From Deinococcales bacterium (lineage in GTDB: Bacteria; Deinococcota; Deinococci; Deinococcales; JAAFIG01): a stretch of DNA of 64,000 bases. Numbering within the stretch: position 1 is the first letter of the stretch; every line of letters begins with the position of its first letter. Positions 40,574 through 48,563 of this stretch are shown here, piece by piece. Under the pieces are notes generated by a model. That model did no database searches and had not been told where the DNA came from. It saw only the letters and a list, made by a program, of their open reading frames with translations. Location: NCBI GenBank assembly GCA_025352125.1, contig JANXTZ010000030.1, positions 1 through 64,000 on the forward strand, read 5' to 3'. A program made the translations under genes and the position numbers.

Positions 40574-41143
40574 TCACTGGGCTTTTTCCGTCAGCAACTT
40601 TTGAATGTCGGCTTCCAAACCAGGAATCGCTTTCGGGTAGCGGACTGAGATTTCTCCCGCATGTGTGTTGCGAATAAAGCCGTTGCGGTCAATGATGTAA
40701 AAGGTGGGCCAGAATTGATTGTTGTACGCCTTCCAGGTGGCTTCATTGTTGTCTTGCATGACAGCCCAGGTCACGCCGTCTTCTTTTAAGCTGGAGGCGG
40801 TTTGCGCCAGGTCCTTGTCGGATTCAAACTCTGGCGTGTGAACCCCGACAATCTCGAGTCCCTGGTCTTTGTACTTCTTGTACCAACTTTTCAGGGTTGG
40901 CAGGCTGTTGTGACAATTGATGCACGAATGCACCCAAATATTGACAACGACCACCTTGCCGCGCAGGTCTTTGATCGAAAGCGGTTTGGAATTGAGCCAC
41001 TCGCCGCCCAAAATAAACTCTGGCGCGAGCTTTTTACTTTGCTCAAAACCCATCACTGGTTTAACAATCGGGTTTTTGAGTGCGACACCGATGCCCAAAG
41101 TTGCCAATGCCAGACTTGCCAGAATCAAGATTTCAGTTTTCAT
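40574..41143 (-). CDS. TlpA-like membrane-anchored thioredoxin
   Basis: 189 residues. N-terminal signal anchor (ILILASLALATLGIGVAL), then a thioredoxin fold of the AhpC/TlpA type with the redox motif CINC in NIWVHSCINCHNSLPTL, and the cis-Pro strand WPTFYIID. Predicted to reduce or oxidise thiols outside the cytoplasmic membrane. The ATG at 41143 is used; a GTG two codons earlier is possible. The DsbD-alpha-like gene follows at once. Confidence 0.87.
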   Translation of the reverse strand: MKTEILILASLALATLGIGVALKNPIVKPVMGFEQSKKLAPEFILGGEWLNSKPLSIKDLRGKVVVVNIWVHSCINCHNSLPTLKSWYKKYKDQGLEIVGVHTPEFESDKDLAQTASSLKEDGVTWAVMQDNNEATWKAYNNQFWPTFYIIDRNGFIRNTHAGEISVRYPKAIPGLEADIQKLLTEKAQ

Positions 41144-41215
41144 GCTCACCTCGAGGGTAAATACGCAGCCGACTCAATCTGGGTTCAACCTCAAATCAAA
41201 TTTTTGGAATCACCG

Positions 41216-41221
41216 TAGACT
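41216..41221 (+). promoter_or_regulatory. -10 box TAGACT of adenosyltransferase gene
   Basis: TAGACT is 6 bases before the ATG at 41228. Confidence 0.5.
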
Positions 41222-41227
41222 GGGCGC

Positions 41228-41785
41228 ATGAAAATTTACACCAGAACGGGCGATGCGGGCGAAACAGGGTTGTACGGCGGCGAACGCGTCAAGAAATTCT
41301 CGAAACGCGTCTCGAGTTATGGCACGGTGGACGAAGCCAATTCTGCGATTGGACTTGCGAGGGCACACTCGAGCGACACTGAAATTGACGGGGTGCTGGC
41401 TCAAATTCAGAACGCCCTGTTCGATGTGGGCGCTGACCTTGCCACGCCGACGGGTTCAAAATACGAGAAAAACCTGGTGCGCATCGACGCGGCGGATGTT
41501 GAAAACCTCGAGCAACTGATTGACCGCTTCCAAGAGGAATGCCCGCCCTGGTCAAACTTTATTCACCCTGGCGGCACGGCTGCGGCGGGTGCGCTGCATC
41601 TAGCCAGGGCGATCACGCGCCGCGCCGAACGGGACGTGATCGAACTCGAGACGCTCGAGGAAAGCAATCACAATGTGGCGGTGTACTTGAACCGTCTCTC
41701 GGATTTCTTGTTTATTCTGGCGCGGGTGGTGAATGCCAGGGCAGGTGTCAGCGAGGCGGGTTGGCACGTCAAAGGACGACGGTAA
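41228..41785 (+). CDS. Corrinoid adenosyltransferase, PduO type
   Basis: Transfers the adenosyl group of ATP to cob(I)alamin to make coenzyme B12. It is 185 residues, an all-helical trimeric fold. N-terminal ATP loop IYTRTGDAGETGLYGGERV and the C-terminal helix NRLSDFLFILARVVN, which carries the Arg and Asp of the active site. Leaderless-type start. No other cobalamin gene is in the window. Confidence 0.94.
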   Translation: MKIYTRTGDAGETGLYGGERVKKFSKRVSSYGTVDEANSAIGLARAHSSDTEIDGVLAQIQNALFDVGADLATPTGSKYEKNLVRIDAADVENLEQLIDRFQEECPPWSNFIHPGGTAAAGALHLARAITRRAERDVIELETLEESNHNVAVYLNRLSDFLFILARVVNARAGVSEAGWHVKGRR

Positions 41786-41865
41786 ACCATAAACCTCGAG
41801 TAACACAATTCTGAGGTTTGGGTTTTGCTTTTCCAAAGACTTTGATACACTGCGCTGGAGGTGAC

Positions 41866-42360
41866 ATGATGACCTGGCAGGAAATCGTTGACAACAAAGA
41901 TTTAGCCAATTTGCCGTTCAAAATTGAAACCAATGAACTTGGACAGGTGGTTATGAGTCCCACAAAGTACATTCACGGCATTTATCAAGCCCGTCTGGTA
42001 GAACTCATTAAGCAATTTTTAACAAACGGCATCACCAGCACCGAGACCGCCATCGCAACCCGAAAAGGCGTTAAAGTTCCCGATGTCGCCTGGTCGTCTT
42101 ATGCGTTTTTTAACTTGCACCGCGACGAACTCGATTTGTCCGCAGCGCCAGAATTGTGTGCCGAAATCATCTCGCCAAGCAACACCCAAAAAGAAATCTC
42201 CGGTAAACGAAAACTGTTTTTTGAACGTGGTGCGCTCGAGGTCTGGACTTGCGACCTTGGTGGGAAAATGTGCTTTTATGATGTGAACGGCGAACTCGAG
42301 GTTTCAAATCTCGCACCCGAATTTCCAAGATTGGTTGAACTTCAAATTCCCGAATCTTAA
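41866..42360 (+). CDS. Uma2-family (DUF820) putative endonuclease
   Basis: About 164 residues of the PD-(D/E)xK-like Uma2 family. Conserved segments: RKGVKVPDVAWSSY (catalytic Asp after the V-x-x-P strand), ELCAEIISPSNTQKEI (Glu and SPS signature) and KRKLFFERGALEVWTCD. Uma2 genes are multi-copy in many environmental bacteria; the function is unproven. GGAGG lies 4 bases before ATG 41866 and 7 before ATG 41869, so either may be used. TACACT at 41846-41851 is a likely -10 box, leaving a short leader. Confidence 0.86.
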   Translation: MMTWQEIVDNKDLANLPFKIETNELGQVVMSPTKYIHGIYQARLVELIKQFLTNGITSTETAIATRKGVKVPDVAWSSYAFFNLHRDELDLSAAPELCAEIISPSNTQKEISGKRKLFFERGALEVWTCDLGGKMCFYDVNGELEVSNLAPEFPRLVELQIPES

Positions 42361-42407
42361 GTTTAGGGCGTCTCAAGAAACCCGAGTCAGGTTTGCAACT
42401 CGAGTGT

Positions 42408-42587
42408 TTAAGTTTTGGGCGGTTCTTTGTCCTGAATGGCACTGGTCACTTCATCTTTGGCTTCACTGATGCCCGTTTTAAATTGTTTGATCCCCTGCCC
42501 CAAATTTTTGCCCAGTTGCGGCAAACGACTCGCGCCAAACAGCACAATGCCCAGCACGATCAAACCAATAATTTCTGGTGCGCCCAT
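42408..42587 (-). CDS. tatA: Twin-arginine translocase subunit TatA
   Basis: Pore-forming subunit of the Tat pathway for folded proteins. 59 residues: one membrane segment EIIGLIVLGIVLFGASRLPQ ending with the FG-hinge and Pro, then the amphipathic helix LGKNLGQGIKQFKTGISEA. AAGGAGG is 6 bases before the ATG at 42587. No tatB or tatC is adjacent. TATACT at 42628-42633 is a likely -10 box, positioned in an inverted repeat (42616-42651). Confidence 0.94.
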   Translation of the reverse strand: MGAPEIIGLIVLGIVLFGASRLPQLGKNLGQGIKQFKTGISEAKDEVTSAIQDKEPPKT

Positions 42588-42615
42588 CAAAGACCTCCTT
42601 CAGAACCCGTGAAAA

Positions 42616-42651
42616 CAGGCTGGCTCGAGTATACGCGCTCGAGCCAGCCTG
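42616..42651. promoter_or_regulatory. 14-bp inverted repeat surrounding the tatA -10 box
   Basis: CAGGCTGGCTCGAG (42616-42629) and its exact complement (42638-42651) flank 8 bases. The minus-strand -10 box TATACT overlaps the inner edge. No T-run follows on either side, which favours an operator over a terminator. Confidence 0.55.
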
Positions 42652-42804
42652 AATTGTTCTCAATGCCAATCCCAATTGTCTTGAGCCGCATGGGGTGCAC
42701 CCACTGCCCAACTGGTCTCTCGAGCTTGACGCACAACCGCAACCCGAGTCATTTGGTTTGCTAGGATCAATACCTCAAAGCCGTATCGCTCGAGAGGGAA
42801 ACCC

Positions 42805-43506
42805 ATGAAAATATCAGACATGAACTGGATGCAAGTTGAAAAGTACCTCGAGCATGATGACCGCTGCGTCTTGCCGCTCGGCAGCACCGAACAACATGCC
42901 TACCTCAGCCTGAGCGTGGACAGTATTTTGGCAGAACGCATTTCGCTCGAGGCTGCCGTACCGCTGGGCATTCCCGTTTTTCCTGTTCTGGCATATGGCA
43001 TCACACCATATTTTCGGGCGTACCCTGGCAGCATCAGCTTGCGGGTGGGCACGTACTTGAGTATCGTCAAAGACATTCTGGATGGATTGCTCGAGCAGGG
43101 TTTTAAACGCATTTTGATTGTCAACGGTCACGGCGGCAACACGCCCGCGCAGGGGCTTACTGGCGAATGGATGGCGGACCATCCTGGGGTGCAAGTCATG
43201 TTTCACAACTGGTGGCGGGCACCAAAAACCTGGCAGAAAGTCCAAGAGATTGATTCTGTGGCATCGCACGCCTCCTGGATGGAAAATTTCCCTTGGACGC
43301 GCCTTGAGCATATTTTAATGCCCGAAATGCAAAAACCGATGGCGGATTTTGCCAGGTTAAACCTGCTCGACCCTGCAAAACTCCGCGAAAACCTTGGGGA
43401 CGGAAATTACGGCGGTTTGTACCAACGTTCCGACGGTGACACCCAGGCGCTTTGGGATGTTGCCGTGACAGAAACTCGAGATTTGCTTCAAGACGGTTGG
43501 CTGTGA
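42805..43506 (+). CDS. Creatininase-family metal amidohydrolase
   Basis: 233 residues of the creatininase/MftE/ArfB fold. Metal ligands by motif: Glu29 and His31 in LPLGSTEQH, Asp39 in LSVD, His in IVNGHGGNT, and SHASWMENF near residue 150. The family hydrolyses creatinine, formamides or mycofactocin precursors; which applies is unknown. A GAGAGGG ribosome site precedes the ATG at 42805. The stop is followed, in the same frame, by 30 codons with the start of a short-chain dehydrogenase (43507-43599), so the original neighbour gene has been lost. Confidence 0.9.
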   Translation: MKISDMNWMQVEKYLEHDDRCVLPLGSTEQHAYLSLSVDSILAERISLEAAVPLGIPVFPVLAYGITPYFRAYPGSISLRVGTYLSIVKDILDGLLEQGFKRILIVNGHGGNTPAQGLTGEWMADHPGVQVMFHNWWRAPKTWQKVQEIDSVASHASWMENFPWTRLEHILMPEMQKPMADFARLNLLDPAKLRENLGDGNYGGLYQRSDGDTQALWDVAVTETRDLLQDGWL

Positions 43507-43599
43507 AGCACGAATCTTCGATTTGACCATAAAACTGTGATCGTGACGGGTGCGGCGCACGGCTTTGGTCAAGCCGAGGTTCTTGCCCTACAATCCTGA
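43507..43599 (+). pseudogene. N-terminal remnant of a short-chain dehydrogenase/reductase
   Basis: Translated in the frame of the preceding gene, the sequence gives RFDHKTVIVTGAAHGFGQA and EVLALQS before TGA (43597-43599). T-G-x-x-x-G-x-G is the NAD(P)-binding start of classical SDRs. There is no start codon and nothing of the remaining 220 or so residues, so this is a decayed gene fragment. Confidence 0.75.
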
Positions 43600-43613
43600 C
43601 GCTTTGTAAACGG

Positions 43614-43619
43614 TAAACT
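43614..43619 (+). promoter_or_regulatory. -10 box TAAACT of trmJ
   Basis: TAAACT is 6 bases before the GTG at 43626. Confidence 0.5.
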
Positions 43620-43625
43620 AAACCC

Positions 43626-44432
43626 GTGAAGCTCGATCTTGCCCATCCCAAACCCGCCATTGTTCTGGTCAGCCCCAAAGGTCCTGACAACGTTGGCAGC
43701 GTCGCCCGAGCCATGAAAAATTTTGGTCTGACCGATTTGCGCATTGTCCAACCGCGTTGCAACCTCGAGCAGGCGCACATGATGGCGGTTCATGCCCTTG
43801 ATGTGATCGAAAACGCCAGTATTTTTGAGTCTTTGCTGGAGGCGGTGGCGGGTTGTGATTTGATCGCGGCGACCACGGCTCGGGTGAGGCGCGATCACAG
43901 CTTGCCGATCACGCCCAGGGAAGCCGCGCCCAGGTTCACGGGTTCTCTCTCGAGCGCGGTGGTCTTTGGACGCGAGGAGCATGGGCTGTTCAACGAAGAA
44001 CTCGATTTGTGTCATGTCCATATTCGCATCCCAACCGATGCCGATTACGTCAGCATGAACTTGGCGCAGGCGGTGCAGGTGATCGTTTACGAACTGATGC
44101 TGGGGCGCACGAACTTGGAGCCGATGCCAGAAGTGTTTCAGAATGATCCTGCCAACCGCGCCGCGCTCGAGGGAATGTACGCGCATTTGCTTGAATTCAT
44201 GCTCGAGGTTGGTTACACGGACAGCGACCGTCAGGCGCACACCCTGCGGCGCTTCAGAATGATGCTAGACCGTGCCGCCCTGACCAAACACGATGTCTCG
44301 TTTGTGCGCGGGTTGCTCTCGCAGGGCTTGTGGGCTTCGCGCAAAGCCAGGGGGCTGGGCATTCCTGGCACAGTGCCGTACCCTCGGGTGGCAGATGAAG
44401 TGCCAGATAAAGTGGCACAGGAGAGCGAGTGA
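43626..44432 (+). CDS. trmJ: tRNA (cytidine/uridine-2'-O-)-methyltransferase TrmJ
   Basis: A SPOUT-fold methyltransferase acting on position 32 of tRNAs. 268 residues: IVLVSPKGPDNVGSVARAMKN at the N-terminus (P-x-x-x-G-N-V-G-x-x-A-R-A), the trefoil-knot SAM site VVFGREEHGLFNEEL and IPTDADYVSMNLAQAVQV. A C-terminal helical extension (about 170-245) fits TrmJ rather than TrmL. GTG start, leaderless type. Its stop overlaps the GTG of the kinase gene (GTGA). Confidence 0.93.
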   Translation: MKLDLAHPKPAIVLVSPKGPDNVGSVARAMKNFGLTDLRIVQPRCNLEQAHMMAVHALDVIENASIFESLLEAVAGCDLIAATTARVRRDHSLPITPREAAPRFTGSLSSAVVFGREEHGLFNEELDLCHVHIRIPTDADYVSMNLAQAVQVIVYELMLGRTNLEPMPEVFQNDPANRAALEGMYAHLLEFMLEVGYTDSDRQAHTLRRFRMMLDRAALTKHDVSFVRGLLSQGLWASRKARGLGIPGTVPYPRVADEVPDKVAQESE

Positions 44433-46285
44433 ACCCGAGCCGCCGCAGTTTCTCGCCGCTCGAGGTGATCCGGCGCGGTTTGGATTTGTTGCGCCCGAAC
44501 GCCGAACCTGGCGCGTTGTACCGTCGGGTGCGGTTGTTGCAGGCGTTCTTGCCGATTTTAATTGTTTTGGTGGTGATCGGTTATCAAATGCTGGTGGTGC
44601 GCCTTGACCCAAAGCTCAATACCTTCTGGCTCGAGATGCTGTTTTACGGCATTCTTGGACCGCTGGCAACTTTTTTTTCCATAGGTTGGATCAGCTCTGA
44701 AGTCCAGGTGCGCGAACGTGCCGAGGAGGATTTGCGCGATTTGTACCTCGAGCTTTCAGAGTCGCACCGTCGGCTCGCTGAGATTCAAAAAGTCACCCGC
44801 AGCGTCTCCGAGGCGCAGGACATTGGCGCGGTGCTCGAGGCTGCCATTCAGGGTCTGGTCAACGCCGTCGGCGCGAGTGCGGGCGCGATCATGCTCGAGG
44901 GTGGTGTGGTACGCTCAGTCGGTCTTGAACCCTTGCCCTCAGAGGTGAACGATTTGGAGCCTTTGCGCGACAGGTGGGAGACGCTCGAGCGTCCGTCTGG
45001 CTGGCTCGGGGCGACCAACAGGTTAAGCTTGCCGCTCCGTTGGGGCGAACGCTTTCTGGGCGCGACGCATTTGTACTTTTCCGGAATGCCCAGCGCCGAA
45101 TCCAAGGAGTTGCTCGAGATTCTGGTCGGTGAACTCTCGGTTGCCATTGAGGCAGCCCAAGCCCGCACCCGTGACCTGTTAACGCTGTTCGAGGTGGACC
45201 GCAGCATTCGCGCCGAATCGAACCTCGAGCGGCTTCTCGAGGCGGTCTTGGTGCGCATCAGGGACCGTGTGAACGCCCAAGCGACGGCGGTTTACCTGAC
45301 CGACGACGAGAACCATTTGACCCTGGCTTGGGGGCGCGACTCGAGCGGAAACGTGATTCGGGCTGGATTCGAGCACGGCTATGCGGTCGGCAAACTCGCC
45401 CAGGCGGTCAGTGTGGGGCGCTCGAGTTTGCTGGTGAACGACCTCGAGCATTCTGAAATGTTTGACCTTGAAGACAGCGTCCTGACCCATTCCAAAGCCG
45501 CGATTGGCTTGCCGCTGCTGGCAGATTCCGAACTGGTCGGCGTGATCGTTTTGGGGCATGACAAAGCCAACGCCTTTGACGCTCGAGAGTTACCGCTGCT
45601 CGGGCTTCTCGCCAATCAGGTGACCTTGGCGGTGCGCAACGCCAAAGCCTATCTGTACTCCGAAGAACTTGCGATTTTTGATGAGCGCAACCGCATCGCC
45701 CGCGAAATTCACGACGGCATCGCGCAGTCCCTGGCATTTACCGCCATGAAACTCGATCTGGCGAGCCGTCTGCTCGAACGCGACCCGAGGCGGGTGCAAT
45801 CTGAACTTGAGACGGCGAGAAACACCCTGCGCGAGCAAATCAAAGAGGTCAGGCGCAGCATTTTTGCCCTGCGCCCGATTGACCTCGAGCGGCTGGGGTT
45901 TCTCGAGACCATCAAAGGTTACGTCAAAGATTTTGGCGAGCAGAACAGCCTTCAAGCCACACTTGAGATTGTCGGTGAGCCGCAGCTTTCACCGACCAAC
46001 GAAGCCGTGATGTTCCGTATTCTGCAAGAGGCGTTCAACAACATTGCCAAGCATTCCAAAGCCAAAAACGTGAATGTCAATTTGCGCGTGGACTCGAGCG
46101 GCACGCGGCTCAGCATCAGCGATGACGGTGTGGGTTTTGACCCGCAAGCCTTGACGGGGGTCGTCTCGAGCGTCGGTGGTCTGGGCTTGCAGCAAATGCG
46201 TGAACGCCTGCAAGCCAGAGGTGGCATGTTCGAGTTTCGCTCGAGTGTCGGGGCTGGAACCCGAGTGACGGCGGTGTTGCCCTGA
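44429..46285 (+). CDS. NarL-class sensor histidine kinase with two GAF-like domains
   Basis: 618 residues. One or two membrane segments at the N-terminus (about 33-55 and 66-90, LLQAFLPILIVLVVIGYQML), coiled coil, two GAF-like regions (about 120-240 and 255-410), then a HisKA_3 domain with phospho-His428 in RIAREIHDGIAQSLAF and a compact ATPase (ISDDGVGFD, GGLGLQQMRERLQ). Kinases of this class phosphorylate NarL/LuxR-type regulators, but no such partner is adjacent; upstream is trmJ, coupled by a GTGA overlap. The signal is unknown. Confidence 0.92.
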   Translation: MNPSRRSFSPLEVIRRGLDLLRPNAEPGALYRRVRLLQAFLPILIVLVVIGYQMLVVRLDPKLNTFWLEMLFYGILGPLATFFSIGWISSEVQVRERAEEDLRDLYLELSESHRRLAEIQKVTRSVSEAQDIGAVLEAAIQGLVNAVGASAGAIMLEGGVVRSVGLEPLPSEVNDLEPLRDRWETLERPSGWLGATNRLSLPLRWGERFLGATHLYFSGMPSAESKELLEILVGELSVAIEAAQARTRDLLTLFEVDRSIRAESNLERLLEAVLVRIRDRVNAQATAVYLTDDENHLTLAWGRDSSGNVIRAGFEHGYAVGKLAQAVSVGRSSLLVNDLEHSEMFDLEDSVLTHSKAAIGLPLLADSELVGVIVLGHDKANAFDARELPLLGLLANQVTLAVRNAKAYLYSEELAIFDERNRIAREIHDGIAQSLAFTAMKLDLASRLLERDPRRVQSELETARNTLREQIKEVRRSIFALRPIDLERLGFLETIKGYVKDFGEQNSLQATLEIVGEPQLSPTNEAVMFRILQEAFNNIAKHSKAKNVNVNLRVDSSGTRLSISDDGVGFDPQALTGVVSSVGGLGLQQMRERLQARGGMFEFRSSVGAGTRVTAVLP

Positions 46286-46334
46286 AGGTCAAAAGGGTGC
46301 TGTCTCCAAACTCGAGAATTTAATCTGCTTGACG

Positions 46335-46340
46335 TACACT
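46335..46340 (+). promoter_or_regulatory. -10 box TACACT of fur-like gene
   Basis: TACACT is 6 bases before the ATG at 46347. Confidence 0.5.
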
Positions 46341-46346
46341 AAACCC

Positions 46347-46745
46347 ATGAACGCACGGCGCAACACCAGACAACGCGAAACCATTCTCGAGGTGATTCAA
46401 AACGCAAGCGGTCCACTCGGCGTATCTGAGATTCTCGAGCGTGCCCGAACCCAAATTCCTGGCGTGGGACTTGCCACGGTCTACCGCACGTTGGCAATGT
46501 TAAAAGAGGGTGGGCAGGTGCTTGAGGTGAATTTGCCAGGCGAGGAATCGCGCTTTGAACCTGGCACGCGCCATCACCACCACCATCATTTTGTCTGCCA
46601 GACTTGCCATAAGGTTTTTGAACTCGAGACGTGTCCCGTTGGCATTCCGGCGGGCAGCGTGCTGCCTGGCGGGTTTCGCGTGGCAGATCATCACTTGACC
46701 CTGTACGGGTTTTGTCCGCAGTGCGATGTCAGGAAAGCCGCATGA
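46347..46745 (+). CDS. Fur-family metal-responsive regulator
   Basis: 132 residues. Winged helix TRQRETILEVIQNASGPLG with recognition region GVGLATVYRTLAML; metal-binding C-domain with a run of six His (EPGTRHHHHHHFVCQTC), then the structural zinc pairs C-x-x-C (CQTC and CPQC). Fur, Zur and PerR types cannot be separated by eye. The start at 46347 is chosen for its TACACT box. The stop overlaps the ATG of a YibE/F-like membrane protein (ATGA), suggesting that this membrane protein is linked to metal homeostasis. Confidence 0.93.
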   Translation: MNARRNTRQRETILEVIQNASGPLGVSEILERARTQIPGVGLATVYRTLAMLKEGGQVLEVNLPGEESRFEPGTRHHHHHHFVCQTCHKVFELETCPVGIPAGSVLPGGFRVADHHLTLYGFCPQCDVRKAA

Positions 46746-47263
46746 AACTGTTGCACGTGTTGTTGATGTTGATGTTGTTTTCTGGCTCGAGTCTCGCCAA
46801 ACTGACGGGTTTGGGCGCGGAGGAGGGGGTCTACATCATGCAAGCCTCCCAGCAGGCGGGCATTGACCTGAACCTACGCGGCTTGCTGATTGCGGGCATT
46901 CTCATCGGTAGCCTGGGCGCGTTGGTGGATTCGACGGTCGCCCAAGCCGCCGTGGTGCGCGAACTGAGCAACCTCAACCCAAAACTCGAGTGGCAACAAC
47001 TTTACAAAAGCGGCATGAGCGTCGGTTTTGACCACATTGGCAGTCTGGTCAACACGCTTGTGCTGGCAAATGTCGGCTCGAGCTTGCCGCTCTGGGTCTT
47101 GTTCACGCTGGGCAAAACCAGTTTCACCCGCGTCGTCAACCTCGAGCTGGTCGCGGAGGACGCGCTGCTCGAGGCGTTACAGCTTCCAGGGGCGGCACAA
47201 AGGTCTGGCTCGAGGTTGCTGGAGGAATACAAGCGACCAAATTCGGACGGTCCAAATTTCTGA
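46742..47263 (+). CDS. Half-length YibE/F-like membrane protein
   Basis: 173 residues matching only the C-terminal half of YibE/F-family proteins, which are usually about 370 or more: RGLLIAGILIGSLGALVDSTVAQAAVV, then LYKSGMSVGFDHIGSLVNTLVLANVG and SLPLWVLFTL. It begins with its own signal-like segment (LLHVLLMLMLFSGSSLA). The start overlaps the Fur gene stop, with normal coding up to there, so it appears to be a genuine short version rather than a broken gene. Function of the family is unknown; transport is presumed. Confidence 0.7.
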   Translation: MKLLHVLLMLMLFSGSSLAKLTGLGAEEGVYIMQASQQAGIDLNLRGLLIAGILIGSLGALVDSTVAQAAVVRELSNLNPKLEWQQLYKSGMSVGFDHIGSLVNTLVLANVGSSLPLWVLFTLGKTSFTRVVNLELVAEDALLEALQLPGAAQRSGSRLLEEYKRPNSDGPNF

Positions 47264-47280
47264 TACGACGCCAGGAAGGC

Positions 47281-48024
47281 TCAAGGCACAAAAATGGCTT
47301 CGCGCTGTTTTGCCCACCACCGTTTTTTCTGCTCGCTCGAGACAAGCCGAGTGGGTGTGTGGTTGTGCTTAAACGTATACTGAATCCAGATGGGTTTACG
47401 GCTCGAATCGAACATCAGTTTTGTACCGCGCACCTTCAGAAAGTGATACACCCAAAAACTGTGATACTTTCCATCTCGAGAAGGTTCTTCGGCAGAAATA
47501 AACCACGTGTGAACCACGTTCGCCTGCCCCGTCCCAAGTTGCAGCAGGTCGTTTGGGTCAAAACCCATCGTGTTCAGTTTGGTTATCACATAGCCAGCTT
47601 TTGATGACAACCCAAAAATCGCGTCACAATACTCGCTCGCCAAACCGTTGCCAGTGGATGCGGCAACCATGACATAATCTGGTATCCCATCACGGTTTAA
47701 ATCACCCTCGAGCACATAATCAAACCAGGGAACATAATAGAGTCGAATTCGGGTTTTCAAACTGCCGTCTCGGTACACTTGGATTTCTGATGCCTGCTCA
47801 GAACTGTTCAAAATCACCCTTAATAGATTGTTCTTAGAGTGACACACATACTCTTAACGCCCTAAATTTCGCCGCTCGAGGGAACATTCCCGCATTGCAA
47901 AACGTTTCACGTTTGCCAATGGTTCATAACCACTCGAGTACGCCCCAGACCACGCCGCTCGAGCCGCCAAAACGCAGGCGAACAAGACAACCACTGTTGT
48001 TTTCAACCACGTTACTCGAGTCAT
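47281..48024 (-). pseudogene. Secreted VCBS-like protein gene interrupted by one in-frame TAA
   Basis: The frame from ATG 48024 begins with a signal peptide (MTRVTWLKTTVVVLFACVLA) and runs 56 codons to TAA at 47854-47856; the same frame then continues without a stop for 188 codons to 47281. The second part has DLNRDGIPDYVMV, like the FG-GAP/VCBS-type protein at 16745, and Cys residues on both sides of the stop that could pair. TAGACT (48031-48036) is 6 bases before the ATG. The downstream part alone would start at GTG 47847, without promoter, ribosome site or signal peptide. Either a recent nonsense mutation or a sequencing error. Confidence 0.75.
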
Positions 48025-48030
48025 GCCTTC

Positions 48031-48036
48031 AGTCTA
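48031..48036 (-). promoter_or_regulatory. -10 box TAGACT of the interrupted secreted-protein gene
   Basis: Minus-strand TAGACT, 6 bases before the ATG at 48024. Confidence 0.5.
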
Positions 48037-48077
48037 ACGCTGTTCAAGTCTGTCAACCCATGTCAAACTCTTTTTTG

Positions 48078-48563
48078 ATGTTAAATGTTGTTTTGTACCG
48101 ACCCGAAAATCCGCACAACACCGGCGCGATTGCCCGCACCTGCGCCATGCTGAGGGCAAAGTTGCATCTGGTTAAACCGTATGGCTTTGACAGCATCGGC
48201 AAAGATGCCCGCCGTGCCAGCATGGGTTATCTCGAGGATTCGCAGATGCTCGAGCACGAATCTTGGCAGGCATTTATGGCGTCTGTGCACAGCGATGCCC
48301 GAATCTGGTTGTTTTCTGACAAGGGCGCTGGCGTTTACAGCCAAGTCGAATTTTTAGAAGACGATTACCTGGTGTTCGGACGCGAATCCGACGGTTTACC
48401 GCTCGAGATTTTGAACGCGCATCCCGCCCTGAACATTCCCATGCCAGGTGCAATTCTCAAACCTCGAGACGACCACCGTTTTCACAGCCTGAATTTGTCG
48501 GTCAGTGTTGGCATTGCGGCTTACGAGGCAGCGCGACAAATTCAAAAAAATTGGTTGCCGTAG
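48078..48563 (+). CDS. trmL: tRNA (cytidine(34)-2'-O)-methyltransferase TrmL
   Basis: A SPOUT methyltransferase that modifies the wobble base of leucine tRNAs. 161 residues: MLNVVLYRPENPHNTGAIAR at the N-terminus, SAM knot LVFGRESDGLPLEIL and MPGAILKPRDDHRFHSLNLSVSVGIAAYE. The short form without extension is TrmL rather than TrmJ. The ATG at 48078 fits the family start; ATG 48060 is a possible alternative and longer readings enter the divergent gene. Its stop codon is inside a palindromic repeat (48560-48592). Confidence 0.93.
   Translation: MLNVVLYRPENPHNTGAIARTCAMLRAKLHLVKPYGFDSIGKDARRASMGYLEDSQMLEHESWQAFMASVHSDARIWLFSDKGAGVYSQVEFLEDDYLVFGRESDGLPLEILNAHPALNIPMPGAILKPRDDHRFHSLNLSVSVGIAAYEAARQIQKNWLP

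Noticed and set aside
43524-43540. TTGACCATAAAA as part of the dispersed 78-bp element
   Set aside because: The match to the element is only 12 bases and is explained by the codons of the dehydrogenase remnant.
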